Part shown: one piece after another, positions 9,348 through 17,655 of the stretch
Layout of the letters: each line of letters opens with the position of its first letter
Numbering within the stretch: position 1 is the stretch's first letter
DNA from: Chryseobacterium sp. R2A-55
GTDB lineage: Bacteria; Bacteroidota; Bacteroidia; Flavobacteriales; Weeksellaceae
Reading direction: 5' to 3'
Assembly: GCF_021401085.1 (NCBI RefSeq)
Contig: NZ_JACBFP010000002.1
Location: forward strand, 372,001 to 436,000
Length of the DNA stretch: 64,000 nucleotides
The notes under the pieces: generated by a model
Told to the model about the DNA's origin: nothing
What the model saw: only the letters and a program-made list of their open reading frames with translations
The model's database searches: none
Position numbers and translations under genes: made by a program

Positions 9348-9647
9348 ATGGACACACAAGATTATAACAAGGCAGAAAATGCCGTAGAAAAAGCACGATG
9401 GACCATCAACGAATATGCTGAAAAAGCAAAGGCATATATCCGTGAAAAGCGTGATAATAACGAAGAGCCAACTCGCGAAGGCTGGATAGAACGTGCAAAA
9501 AATAACGCAGCCGATGCCTGGGAAAATACCCAAGACGCCATTTCTGACGCATGGGATAAAGCCAAAGATTATGCCGACGGTGCCTGGGAAAAAACCAAAG
9601 ACGCCGCAGAAGATGTCAAATCCGAATTTAGGAAATCAACTAACTAA
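9348..9647 (+). CDS. Small amphipathic-helix repeat protein, uncharacterised
   Basis: A 99-residue, highly charged and Ala-rich soluble protein. The frame is open from 9261, but the first 29 codons there look like AT-rich leader, so the ATG at 9348 is preferred. Residues about 40-95 contain 10-12-residue units of the form (D/G)AWExTKDA: AADAWENTQ, SDAWDKAKD, DGAWEKTKDA. These should form a continuous amphipathic helix, as in LEA-like or YtxH-like stress proteins. No catalytic motif is seen and I do not assign a function. A strong terminator follows at once. Confidence 0.7.
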   Translation: MDTQDYNKAENAVEKARWTINEYAEKAKAYIREKRDNNEEPTREGWIERAKNNAADAWENTQDAISDAWDKAKDYADGAWEKTKDAAEDVKSEFRKSTN

Positions 9648-9666
9648 TCATACTTCAATGAACGAG

Positions 9667-9698
9667 AGGAGGTCAAAGCAATTTGACTTCCTTTTTTT
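9667..9698 (+). terminator. Intrinsic terminator after the amphipathic-repeat gene
   Basis: A 10-base-pair stem (9668-9677 with 9682-9691, one G-T pair) is closed by a GCAA tetraloop and followed by seven T. It lies 20 bases after the stop codon. Confidence 0.85.
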
Positions 9699-9743
9699 AT
9701 GCCTAAAACAATATATTTCTTACTTTTGTTGAAAATAAATATT

Positions 9744-10553
9744 ATGTCATACGGATTACTAAAAGGGAAAAAGGGAATTATTTTTGGTGCGCTGAACGAA
9801 CATTCAATCGCATGGAAAGTTGCTGAAAGATGCCATGAAGAAGGTGCAGAATTCATCCTGTCGAACGCGCCAATCGCAATGAGAATGGGCGAACTGAACG
9901 CCCTTGCTGAAAAAACCGGTTCTGAAGTAATCGGTGCAGATGCAACCTCGATTGAAGATTTGGAAAAACTTTTTGACGCAGCAATCGCTAAATTTGGCAA
10001 ACTTGACTTCATTTTGCACTCCATCGGAATGTCGGTGAATGTGCGAAAAGGGAAACACTATACCGAAATGAATTACGACTGGCTCGAAAAAGGTTGGGAT
10101 GTTTCCTCGGTTTCCTTCCACAAAGTGATGCGAGTTGCCTGGGAAAAAAACTGCATGAACGAATGGGGTTCAATCCTGGCTCTGACTTATATTGCTGCTC
10201 AAAGAACATTCCCGGATTACAACGATATGGCGGACAACAAATCCTATTTGGAAAGCATCGCAAGAACTTTCGGCTATTATTGGGGGGAAAGAAAAGTGCG
10301 TGTGAACACGATTTCTCAATCGCCTACGATGACGACTGCAGGAAGCGGGGTGAAAGGTTTTACTGGATTCATGGGATATGCGGAAGATATGTCACCACTC
10401 GGAAATGCTGATGCGATGGATTGTGCGAATTATTGCATCGCGATGTTCTCTGACCTGACCAAGAAAGTGACCATGCAAAACCTTTATAACGACGGTGGTT
10501 TCAGCAATACCGGAGTTTCTCAAAAGGTAGTCAATCTTTACGAAAAAAAATGA
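9744..10553 (+). CDS. fabI: Enoyl-[acyl-carrier-protein] reductase (NADH)
   Basis: A 269-residue enzyme for the last reduction of each fatty-acid elongation round. It starts MSYGLLKGKKGIIFGALNEHSIAWKVA, the FabI form of the nucleotide-binding loop. The catalytic pattern Tyr-x6-Lys is represented by YIAAQRTFPDYNDMADNKSYLE (residues about 147-168), and the substrate loop by SQSPTMTTAGSGVKGF. The upstream in-frame extension to 9699 is rejected because the family starts at this Met. A TActTTTG box (9721-9728) lies 15 bases before the ATG. Confidence 0.95.
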   Translation: MSYGLLKGKKGIIFGALNEHSIAWKVAERCHEEGAEFILSNAPIAMRMGELNALAEKTGSEVIGADATSIEDLEKLFDAAIAKFGKLDFILHSIGMSVNVRKGKHYTEMNYDWLEKGWDVSSVSFHKVMRVAWEKNCMNEWGSILALTYIAAQRTFPDYNDMADNKSYLESIARTFGYYWGERKVRVNTISQSPTMTTAGSGVKGFTGFMGYAEDMSPLGNADAMDCANYCIAMFSDLTKKVTMQNLYNDGGFSNTGVSQKVVNLYEKK

Positions 10554-10581
10554 TTCAGAAAATTCAAGAAAACATATTAAG

Positions 10582-10612
10582 AATTCCGCTCAGCAATTGG
10601 CGGAATTTTTTT
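10582..10612 (+). terminator. Intrinsic terminator after fabI
   Basis: AATTCCGC (10582-10589) pairs perfectly with GCGGAATT (10600-10607), followed by a T run to 10612. It lies 28 bases after the fabI stop and touches the end of the converging gene. Confidence 0.85.
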
Positions 10613-11168
10613 ATGAATTTTCAGAAACTAAGCTTTTGGGAATTTCTTCCCAATTTTCTTTTCCCCTCAGATAGATCAGTTCGTTTCCGTAATCTTCGTC
10701 CAAATTTTCTAGAATCCGGGCAGTTTTGGCTTTATATAAAAGTTGCTCGATAAAGAAGCTGGTTTCAAAAAACTGGCGGTGGATTCCCTGCAGCATTTCC
10801 ATGAAAAGGTCCATTCCGACTTTGTTGTTGTGCAGGTCCATTTCTTTTTCAAGCGGTTCGTTGGGGAACAATTCCTCGTGCAGATTGGTCATTCTCTTGC
10901 AGAATTGCAAAGCCTTTTTCGGCGATGAGATTTTGCAGCAATACATCAGAATCAGACAGGTCCAAAGCGCATGCCGAAAAGCGTTTCCAATTCCGTTGTT
11001 GGAATTGGTCTTTGGGAAATACATTTGAGCCAGTGTGAAACTCTTGATGGTGGCAAAAAAACTCAGGATGGTGAAAAGAGGATGTGGCACCGTCAATTTT
11101 AGAAGTTTGACGATTTTTGCTAAACTCAGTGTTTTTAAGGTATTTATAAAAATTCTTGCAGTCCTCAT
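10611..11168 (-). CDS. Uncharacterised protein, DUF6973-like
   Basis: A 185-residue protein of unknown function. The central motif GIGNAFRHALWTCLI (near residue 80) with a later DLHNNKVGMDLF (near 135) resembles a family I recall as DUF6973; the His/Asn/Asp residues suggest a metal or catalytic site, but this is only a resemblance. The N-terminal 60 residues are basic and moderately hydrophobic. I chose the second Met (11168), whose ATG directly follows the hairpin at 11174-11203; the frame also opens at 11186. It converges with fabI. Confidence 0.6.
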   Translation of the reverse strand: MRTARIFINTLKTLSLAKIVKLLKLTVPHPLFTILSFFATIKSFTLAQMYFPKTNSNNGIGNAFRHALWTCLILMYCCKISSPKKALQFCKRMTNLHEELFPNEPLEKEMDLHNNKVGMDLFMEMLQGIHRQFFETSFFIEQLLYKAKTARILENLDEDYGNELIYLRGKENWEEIPKSLVSENS

Positions 11169-11173
11169 AAAAG

Positions 11174-11203
11174 AAATCCCACCCAATGAGGTGAGATTTT
11201 TAT
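11174..11203 (-). terminator. Terminator-like hairpin downstream of accD
   Basis: A 10-base stem with one mismatch (11174-11183 with 11190-11199 on the plus strand). Reading on the minus strand it is followed by TTTCTTTT, so it could end accD transcripts about 220 bases after the accD stop. The T run runs straight into the ATG of the next gene at 11168. A T run on the other side makes it possibly bidirectional. Confidence 0.5.
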
Positions 11204-11421
11204 TGGTTTGTTACAGATTAAAAACAGGGTTTTTCAATTTTTTTCTTTTAATCTTTAAGGGATGTAAAAAGTTAAGAAATCCATGCAGCATGTTGTACAG
11301 AAATTCTAAAGAATTTATTTACTGTTAAATCAAAAGCGCTTCAATTTTTTTGGCTGCGAAAACCATGATGATTCAACAATTAATTCACCCTTAAGTGTTT
11401 GATTTCCTTACTGTTGAAAAA

Positions 11422-12273
11422 TTAAGCGTTTGTCAAAAGATTCACGGTTTGTGAAACTTTCTGTTTGATTTCTGTTCTTTTCACGATGAAATCCACAAAT
11501 CCTTTTTCCTGCAAAAACTCTGATGTTTGGAAACCTTCCGGCAAATCTTTTCCGATGGTTTCGCGGATGACTCTTGGTCCGGCAAATCCAATCAAAGCTC
11601 CTGGTTCCGCCATAATGATATCTGCGGTCATCGCAAATGATGCGGTAATTCCTCCAAAAGTAGGGTCGCACAAATAGGCGATATACAAAAGTCCGGCTTC
11701 GGAAAGTTGTGCCAGTTTGGACTGTACTTTTGCGAGCTGCATCAATGAATAGGTGGCTTCCTGCATTCTGGCTCCTCCGGATTGGCAAATAATCATGTAG
11801 GGAAGTTTCTTTTCGATGCAATAATCAACTGCTCTGCGGATTTTTTCGCCCATCACCGAGCCGAGTGATCCACCGATGAAAGCGAAATCCATACAGGAAA
11901 TCACCATTTTGGTTCCGTTTACGGTGCCCACTGCATTTCTTATGGAATCGGTAAGTTTGGTTTTTGATTTCACTTCCTTCAAACGGTCAGAATAAGCTTT
12001 CGTGTCTTTAAAATTCAGCATATCCACACTTTCCACATTCGCGTCGAGTTCCGTGTATTTGTTGTCATCGAACAGGATGGAGAAAAACTCGTTGGATCCG
12101 ATTCTCACATGGAATCCGTCTTCTGGTGAAACATAGTTGTTTGCTTTCAGTTCTTCGTGTTCGATGATTTTCCCAGTCGGTGTTTGATGCCAAAGTCCTT
12201 TCGGGACATCCTTTTTGTCTTCCGTGGAAGTGGTGATGTTTTGCGTTTTTCTTTTAAACCAGTCGAATGCCAT
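11422..12273 (-). CDS. accD: Acetyl-CoA carboxylase, carboxyltransferase beta subunit
   Basis: A 283-residue subunit that, with AccA, transfers carboxyl from biotin to acetyl-CoA, the first committed step of fatty-acid synthesis. The crotonase-like core is clear: [54 protein letters not shown]. It is odd in having no zinc ribbon. Where the E. coli-type protein has CPxC...CPxC, this one has TPTG (residues about 31-34) and SPED (48-51), with no cysteine in the first 60 residues. The gene is alone. A hairpin lies 25 bases upstream of the start. Confidence 0.95.
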   Translation of the reverse strand: MAFDWFKRKTQNITTSTEDKKDVPKGLWHQTPTGKIIEHEELKANNYVSPEDGFHVRIGSNEFFSILFDDNKYTELDANVESVDMLNFKDTKAYSDRLKEVKSKTKLTDSIRNAVGTVNGTKMVISCMDFAFIGGSLGSVMGEKIRRAVDYCIEKKLPYMIICQSGGARMQEATYSLMQLAKVQSKLAQLSEAGLLYIAYLCDPTFGGITASFAMTADIIMAEPGALIGFAGPRVIRETIGKDLPEGFQTSEFLQEKGFVDFIVKRTEIKQKVSQTVNLLTNA

Positions 12274-12297
12274 TGTAAAATTTGTTTAAGGTTGCAG

Positions 12298-12315
12298 ACC
12301 TGTCCTCTGACAGGT
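12298..12315. promoter_or_regulatory. Hairpin in the accD leader
   Basis: ACCTGTC and GACAGGT form a perfect 7-base-pair stem with a 4-base loop, 25 bases before the accD ATG on the minus strand. There is no T run, so it is not an intrinsic terminator. It could shape ribosome access or bind a protein; the role is unknown. Confidence 0.45.
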
Positions 12316-12400
12316 AGATTTCAAGTTCCAAATGTTGATCATTAAAAAAAATAGAATTGAAATATTTGAAATTTTGAACATTTCGGGGTCAAAGTTAAAA

Positions 12401-12433
12401 AAAGAAATCTTCTCCGAGAAGAAAATTTCTTTT
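12401..12433 (-). terminator. Intrinsic terminator after the aldolase gene
   Basis: On the minus strand AAAGAAAT-type arms flank an inner CTTCTC/GAGAAG stem, and the sequence runs into TTTCTTTTTTT. It begins 18 bases after the aldolase stop. Confidence 0.75.
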
Positions 12434-12450
12434 TAAATACTTCAGTTTTC

Positions 12451-13518
12451 TTAAAGCGTATTGACGTTGTTAAGGTCTTCGAAAGCTTGGACCAGACGTT
12501 TTCCGAATGTTTCTTCGCCTTTTCTCACCCAAACTCTCGGGTCATAGAATTTCTTATTGGGCTTGTCTTCACCATCCGGATTACCGATTTGGGATTTCAA
12601 ATATTCCAATTTTCCGATCATATAATCCCTGATTCCTTCTGTATAGGCGAATTGCAAATCTGTATCGATATTCATTTTAATGACGCCATAACCAATTGCT
12701 TCACGAATTTCCTCCAGTGAAGAACCGGAACCGCCGTGGAATACGAAATTCACAGGTTCTGCTCCTGTTCCAAATTTTTCCTGAACGAATTTCTGGGAAT
12801 TGTCCAAAATTTTAGGAGTCAGTTTCACGTTTCCCGGTTTATAAACGCCGTGCACGTTTCCGAATGCCGCTGCAATGGTGAAGTTTTGCGAAATCGCTTT
12901 CAGTCTTTCATAAGCGTAAGCCACTTCAGCCGGTTGGGTATATAATTTAGAGGAATCTACTCCGGAATTGTCCACTCCGTCTTCTTCGCCACCAGTTACT
13001 CCCAATTCAATTTCCAAAGTCATTCCCATTTTCGCCATTCTTTCGAAATATTTGCATGAGATATCCAGGTTTTCTTCAATTGGCTCTTCAGATAAATCCA
13101 GCATGTGAGATGAATATAGGGATTTTCCGGTTCTTGCGAAAAATTCTTCGTTGGCATCCATCAATCCGTCAATCCATGGCAATAATTTTTTTGCGCAGTG
13201 GTCAGTATGTAAAATCACGGTTGCTCCATATGCTTCCGCCAATGTATGAATGTGGTGTGCACCTGCGATTCCGCCTAAGATTGCGGACTTTTGACCATCG
13301 CTGCTCATTCCTTTTCCAGCATTGAATGCTGCTCCGCCATTTGAAAACTGGATGATCACCGGTGCATTGAGTTTTGCTGCCGTTTCCATGGTGGCATTCA
13401 TATTACTTGAACCAATCACATTGACTGCCGGAAGTGCAAATTTATTTTCCTTCGCATATTGAAAAATGTCTGTAACCATTTGTCCTGTGGCAACACCTGC
13501 CGGAAACTTTCTGCTCAT
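12451..13518 (-). CDS. fbaA: Fructose-bisphosphate aldolase, class II
   Basis: A 355-residue zinc enzyme of glycolysis and gluconeogenesis that interconverts fructose 1,6-bisphosphate with the two triose phosphates. Key elements: ILHTDHCAKK (Asp106 and zinc-ligand His107), the second zinc site in EIELGVTGGEEDGVDN, HGVYKPGNVKL, and the phosphate loop FHGGSGSSLEEI. The length and the insertion pattern fit the longer class IIA form (E. coli FbaA-like). It is monocistronic with its own terminator. Confidence 0.95.
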   Translation of the reverse strand: MSRKFPAGVATGQMVTDIFQYAKENKFALPAVNVIGSSNMNATMETAAKLNAPVIIQFSNGGAAFNAGKGMSSDGQKSAILGGIAGAHHIHTLAEAYGATVILHTDHCAKKLLPWIDGLMDANEEFFARTGKSLYSSHMLDLSEEPIEENLDISCKYFERMAKMGMTLEIELGVTGGEEDGVDNSGVDSSKLYTQPAEVAYAYERLKAISQNFTIAAAFGNVHGVYKPGNVKLTPKILDNSQKFVQEKFGTGAEPVNFVFHGGSGSSLEEIREAIGYGVIKMNIDTDLQFAYTEGIRDYMIGKLEYLKSQIGNPDGEDKPNKKFYDPRVWVRKGEETFGKRLVQAFEDLNNVNTL

Positions 13519-13586
13519 AATTTAATTTTTTTAAAAGATTTGATTTTTACTTTTTTAGAAACGTAAAGATAAGCAAACTAAAGGAA

Positions 13587-14414
13587 TTATTTGGAGTATT
13601 TAGCCTTTAGTTTTTGGGCGTTTCTGATCCAATCCTCTTGCCCGGTTCTTTCAATTTCGGTGAGCCATTTTTCAGCATCTGCGCTGTTTTCAGTGGAGTA
13701 AGAAGCATGTAGAAGGACATAGAGCGCAAAGAGCTTATTGTCATCGGAAATTTTGGTGAGGTCTATGTTTTTCAGCGCCCGTTTTGGATTGTCGGTAAGT
13801 ACACTGTTAAAAGCTTTTGCAAGACCCGCTTTTTCTTTGAAGTCCTCATTTTCGGTTTTCTTAATGCATTTGCTGAAATAAATGTCACTTAATTTGGCAA
13901 ATGCGTTCTTTGCTCTGAAATTCGTAGACTTTTGAACCAAACCTTGATAAGCGCTGCCCAGTTCGATCAGTTCTGCATCAGATGGGTTTTTAAGTTTTTG
14001 AAGTTCGAGGGTTTCATAAAGCAAAGAGACGTCGGGAGGAAAGCCGCCAAATTCCAAATCAGACATCTTTGCATTCAAAAAACCTAAAGACTGGTGGATG
14101 ACATTTCCTTGGTAATCAATGATTTTTACATTTGGAATAGACTTTACGTCATAGTAGGACCTCAGGAATTTTTCGGAATCAAAATCAATCGAAACTGCGA
14201 TGAAGCTGTCCAAAGATTCTTTATACTTTGGGTTGTTCCAGTATTCGCGTTCCATCTCCTTGCATGGTTTACACCAATTGGCGGTAAAGTCCAGGATGAT
14301 TAATTTATTGGCAGTCTTTGCCAGTCTTTTTGCCTGGTCCAGATCATTGATCCACATTTGGGGAAAACAAAATGAACCTATAAACAGGAAAATAAAGAGA
14401 AGTTTAAATTTCAT
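13587..14414 (-). CDS. Secreted thioredoxin-fold protein
   Basis: A 275-residue protein with a signal peptide (residues 1-18) and an N-terminal thioredoxin domain. The redox motif is WCKPC (Cys48, Cys51) after LIILDFTAN, and the cis-Pro loop is SIPNVKIID. The second half is helical and TPR-like (LIELGSAYQGL, LFALYVLLHASYS). It probably acts in the periplasm as a disulfide reductase or cytochrome/redox helper. The gene follows nadK by 17 bases and seems to be the last of a CBS-nadK-thioredoxin operon. Confidence 0.85.
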   Translation of the reverse strand: MKFKLLFIFLFIGSFCFPQMWINDLDQAKRLAKTANKLIILDFTANWCKPCKEMEREYWNNPKYKESLDSFIAVSIDFDSEKFLRSYYDVKSIPNVKIIDYQGNVIHQSLGFLNAKMSDLEFGGFPPDVSLLYETLELQKLKNPSDAELIELGSAYQGLVQKSTNFRAKNAFAKLSDIYFSKCIKKTENEDFKEKAGLAKAFNSVLTDNPKRALKNIDLTKISDDNKLFALYVLLHASYSTENSADAEKWLTEIERTGQEDWIRNAQKLKAKYSK

Positions 14415-14431
14415 CGCGGCTACACATTAAT

Positions 14432-15298
14432 TTAATTTCGCTTATCATTCCCCCAAAGCAGTTTTTGGCGAATGGTTTCGTAGAAGCTCAAATTATTTGG
14501 ATGAATCAAAGAAATCTCGAATGGAGCCTTTCTGATATGGACTTCCACGCCGGTTTCCAGATGGAACAACCGCGAATCGAGCGATATGGAATATTCCGGA
14601 ACCCGGCTTTTTATCCTTAATCTGATCTCCACGTCATCATTAACAATTAGCGGACGAACATTTAAATTATGTGGAGCAATCGGCGTGATCACGAAATTGT
14701 TATTATTGGGCTCGATAATCGGACCGCCGCAGCTCAACGAATAAGCTGTGGAACCGGTAGGTGTAGAAATTATCAGACCATCGCCCCAGAAGATATTCAG
14801 GAACTCGTCATTAATATAGGAGTCCACGGTGATCATGGCGGTGGTTTCTTTTCGGGAAATCGAAACATCGTTTAAGGCATACGGGAAAAACATTCCTTCT
14901 CTTGGTGAAACCACCTCAATTACGGAGCGTTTGCTGATTTTCACATCTCCTTTTATAATGTCGTCTAATTCCAAAAAGATTTCTTCCTTGGTAAAACTTG
15001 CCAAAAATCCCAGCCGACCTGTATTTACTCCTACTACCGGAATCCCCGAATCCTGAACGAAGAGCAGGGAGTTCACGATGGTCCCATCGCCACCGAAAGT
15101 GAAAAAAAGATCTACCCCTTTTTTCAGCAAATCAGATTTATTGGTAAAAGTTTCGAATATATTTGAAAATTGCAGCGCATTCGCCATTTCTTCGTAAAGA
15201 ATGGACTTTACTCCGCGTTTCTCCAGTTCGGAAACGAATTTGCTCAGATAAAGAAAGGTATCCAGATCGTTTTTTTGAGTGTAGATGGCTGCGTTCAT
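14432..15298 (-). CDS. nadK: NAD kinase
   Basis: A 288-residue kinase that makes NADP from NAD using ATP or polyphosphate. The signature GGDGT (residues 69-73) and the NAD-site segment WGDGLIISTPTGSTAYSLSCGGP (residues about 170-192) are both present, as is a C-terminal beta-rich domain. The length is normal. It sits 3 bases after the CBS-domain gene and 17 bases before the thioredoxin gene. Confidence 0.95.
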   Translation of the reverse strand: MNAAIYTQKNDLDTFLYLSKFVSELEKRGVKSILYEEMANALQFSNIFETFTNKSDLLKKGVDLFFTFGGDGTIVNSLLFVQDSGIPVVGVNTGRLGFLASFTKEEIFLELDDIIKGDVKISKRSVIEVVSPREGMFFPYALNDVSISRKETTAMITVDSYINDEFLNIFWGDGLIISTPTGSTAYSLSCGGPIIEPNNNNFVITPIAPHNLNVRPLIVNDDVEIRLRIKSRVPEYSISLDSRLFHLETGVEVHIRKAPFEISLIHPNNLSFYETIRQKLLWGNDKRN

Positions 15299-15301
15299 TA
15301 C

Positions 15302-15955
15302 TTAAAATTCAAGATATTTTTGAAAGAATCCGAAACGGTCTTTTAATAGTTCTTCTTTTTCGTCATTGTAATATTTGTGAACTACGCTGTAGCCGTACCT
15401 TTCAAAGGTTTCATCAATTGAGGTCAAATTGTCGCAGCTGATTTTTATCGTTATCCTCACTTCGTCTTCCACCATCGCACTTATATAGCATCCATAAATT
15501 TTCGAATTGTTGGACTCCACGATTTTGCAGATTTCGGTCATGGAATAATTTTTTTCGTGAACCTGCACAATGAGCATGGCGCCCATTTCCGAAACCAAAG
15601 GATATTTTGACAGTTCGCTGAAAACATCATCGGTAGAGATATATCCCAGATATTTTTCTTCCTTGTTGATCACGGGAACCACATTGGCGTTGAAGGTGTG
15701 GAAAAGTTTAATGGTATCAAAAAAGTGGCTGTCTTCCAATATGGCGAACTTTTCAAAATGAATCGCGAGTGAAGACAGGTTTCCTTCCGGGCTTTCCTCT
15801 AGAAAAGACTGACTCAGTGCACCTTGAAACACCCCTTTCTTTTTCACAAAAACGTGTGAGTAGCCAAATTCTTTTGCGGTTTCGCTGGCTTCTTCTATCG
15901 AATCACTTACATTAAATGCGGGGTAGTCTTTGGAAATATAATCTTTGATAAACAT
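15302..15955 (-). CDS. CBS-domain protein
   Basis: A 217-residue cytoplasmic protein. The N-terminal about 130 residues contain paired CBS motifs (DSIEEASETAKEFGYSHVFV; VVPVINKEEKYLGYISTDDVF). The C-terminal part (LIVQVHEKNYSMTEICKIVE) is ACT-like. Such proteins sense adenine nucleotides or small ligands. Being first in an operon with nadK it may sense nucleotide state, but that is inferred. A TAaaTTTG -7 box (15967 down to 15960) ends 4 bases before the start codon, which suggests a leaderless or very short-leader mRNA. Confidence 0.85.
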   Translation of the reverse strand: MFIKDYISKDYPAFNVSDSIEEASETAKEFGYSHVFVKKKGVFQGALSQSFLEESPEGNLSSLAIHFEKFAILEDSHFFDTIKLFHTFNANVVPVINKEEKYLGYISTDDVFSELSKYPLVSEMGAMLIVQVHEKNYSMTEICKIVESNNSKIYGCYISAMVEDEVRITIKISCDNLTSIDETFERYGYSVVHKYYNDEKEELLKDRFGFFQKYLEF

Positions 15956-16025
15956 CAGTCAAATTTAGCAAAATTCTGATAGAGAAAGGTGTTTTTAATT
16001 TTTTTTTAGAGTTTGTTAAAAAAAA

Positions 16026-16058
16026 TTTGGTTGGTATGGAATCAATTACATATCTTTG
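16026..16058 (+). promoter_or_regulatory. Consensus promoter with no gene downstream on its strand
   Basis: TTTG (16026-16029), 21 bases, then TATCTTTG (16051-16058): a full match to the Bacteroidota promoter. It points into the 3' end of the converging transporter gene, and a terminator-like hairpin lies about 35 bases further on. Confidence 0.55.
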
Positions 16059-16063
16059 TCGCC

Positions 16064-16136
16064 TTTCATTTTTACTTTTTATTAGATTTATTTCAAACTG
16101 CGCTGTCTTCGGGCAATGCAGTTTTTTGTTTTTTGT
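16064..16136 (+). ncRNA. Candidate small RNA, antisense to the transporter 3' end
   Basis: A transcript starting near 16064 from the consensus promoter at 16026-16058 would be about 70 bases. It would end in a 7-base-pair hairpin (AAACTGC 16095-16101 with GCAGTTT 16118-16124) followed by TTTTTTGTTTTTT. No open frame fits. It overlaps the last about 40 bases of the transporter gene on the other strand. No known RNA family was recognised. Confidence 0.35.
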
Positions 16137-17010
16137 GGGTCGGTCTGGACCTTAGGAAAATCAAACCGCCCATAATAACTACGCCGCCGAAAATTTGCAT
16201 GAAGGTGAGCTTTTCTCCGTCAATAATTCCCCAGATTACCGCCACAATCGGCATCAGCAAAGTAACAGTGGATGCAAACAAAGCCGTGGAGATCCGCAAT
16301 ATTCTGTAATTCAGCATCATCGCCAAACCGGTTCCGAAAATGGCGAGCAATGAAACAAATCCAATTCCGATGAAATTTCCTTTCGTGAAGTGGAAATCAT
16401 GAAAGAATCCTGAAACAGCAAGTGAAATTAAAGATGGCAGAAAAAGTACAAATCCAAAAACAAATGCGGAAAGTGCTATCGGTTCCACGTGATTTAGTTT
16501 TTTTTTCACGGTCAAAGCGTTGATCGCATACATCAAAGTGGCCAACAATAATAATACAATCGGAATGAGTTTGAGTTCGCCTGCTTCATGGCTTCCGAGA
16601 GTTAGAATGCAAACGCCGGCGAAACTGATTGCTACACCGATTTTTTGAAACTTCGTGGAAACTTCCTTCCACAGAAACGGACCGATTAAGATGACAAATA
16701 TCGGCACCATGGAATTGATGATTCCCGCCACGCTGCTGCTAATTTTGGTTTCCGCGATGGGAAAAAGATACATCGGGAAGAAATTTCCGCACGCCGCTGC
16801 GAGCAAAAGCCATTTCAGATTTTTTTTCGGAAACTTCTTCATGTTTAAAAATGCGACCGGCATCAATAATAATCCGGCAATCATGATTCGCAAACTCCCT
16901 ACTTCAAAGGGATTGTAATAATCCAGAGATTTTTTGATGAGAATGAATGATGAACCCCAAATGATGGTCAAAATTATCAGTAGTATCCATTTTTCTCTTT
17001 CGTGGTTCAT
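16093..17010 (-). CDS. EamA/DMT-family transporter
   Basis: A 305-residue inner-membrane protein with about ten transmembrane helices arranged as two EamA repeats (residues about 9-140 and 150-285). It opens with WILLIILTIIWGSSFILIKKSLDYYNPFEVGSLR, the classic EamA N-terminus. Members export or import metabolites such as amino acids or nucleotide sugars; the substrate is unknown here. The start overlaps the aat stop by 4 bases, so the two genes are coupled. Confidence 0.88.
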   Translation of the reverse strand: MNHEREKWILLIILTIIWGSSFILIKKSLDYYNPFEVGSLRIMIAGLLLMPVAFLNMKKFPKKNLKWLLLAAACGNFFPMYLFPIAETKISSSVAGIINSMVPIFVILIGPFLWKEVSTKFQKIGVAISFAGVCILTLGSHEAGELKLIPIVLLLLATLMYAINALTVKKKLNHVEPIALSAFVFGFVLFLPSLISLAVSGFFHDFHFTKGNFIGIGFVSLLAIFGTGLAMMLNYRILRISTALFASTVTLLMPIVAVIWGIIDGEKLTFMQIFGGVVIMGGLIFLRSRPTHKKQKTALPEDSAV

Positions 17011-17651
17011 TGATTTTCTTTTAAAATTTTTAAATATTCAAGTTTTGGAATCATGGTTGCGCCAAGTGATTCCAGATGTTCGGAGTGGATTTGGCAATCG
17101 ATCAGTTTGAAGTGTTCTGCATTTTTTTGAACAAAATCCAGGAATCCGGCTTTCGAGGCGTTGCTCACTTTGGAAAACATGCTTTCGCCACAGAAAACCT
17201 TCCCGATTTGAACGCCATAAAAACCCCCGACCAATTCTTCATGTTGCCAAACCTCTACACTTTTCGCAAAACCTTGCTGATGAAGGATTTCGAAAGAATC
17301 GATGAGCTGTTTTGAAATCCATGTTCCATCTTGGTCTTTTCTAAAGGTGTTCTTACATTCCTCCATCACTTTTCGAAAACACTGATTTTCGGTAAAGGTG
17401 AAAACTTTGTCACGAAGGATTTTCTTCATCGATTTGGAAACCTTTAGATCCTTTGGAAACAAGACAAATCTCGGATCAGGGCACCACCAAAGGATTTCTT
17501 CGCCCTCATTAAACCAGGGGAAGAGACCAAGTTGATAAGCAAAAAGCAATCGCTCCGGAGATAAATCGCCACCAATTGCCATCAAACCGGAGTCCGAAAT
17601 CAAAAGTTCCGGATCGGGGAATGAAATTTCATTGGAAGGAAGCCTAACCAT
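17007..17651 (-). CDS. aat: Leucyl/phenylalanyl-tRNA-protein transferase
   Basis: A 214-residue enzyme that adds Leu or Phe from aminoacyl-tRNA to N-terminal Lys or Arg of proteins, marking them for ClpS/ClpAP in the N-end rule. FPDPELLISDSGLMAIGGDLSPERLL, GLFPWFNEGEEILWWCPDPRFVLFP and the GGFYGVQIGKVFCGESMFS segment are strong family signatures. The ATG at 17651 lies only 4 bases after the T run of a terminator-like hairpin. It overlaps the transporter gene by 4 bases. Confidence 0.95.
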   Translation of the reverse strand: MVRLPSNEISFPDPELLISDSGLMAIGGDLSPERLLFAYQLGLFPWFNEGEEILWWCPDPRFVLFPKDLKVSKSMKKILRDKVFTFTENQCFRKVMEECKNTFRKDQDGTWISKQLIDSFEILHQQGFAKSVEVWQHEELVGGFYGVQIGKVFCGESMFSKVSNASKAGFLDFVQKNAEHFKLIDCQIHSEHLESLGATMIPKLEYLKILKENQ

Positions 17652-17655
17652 TTTT

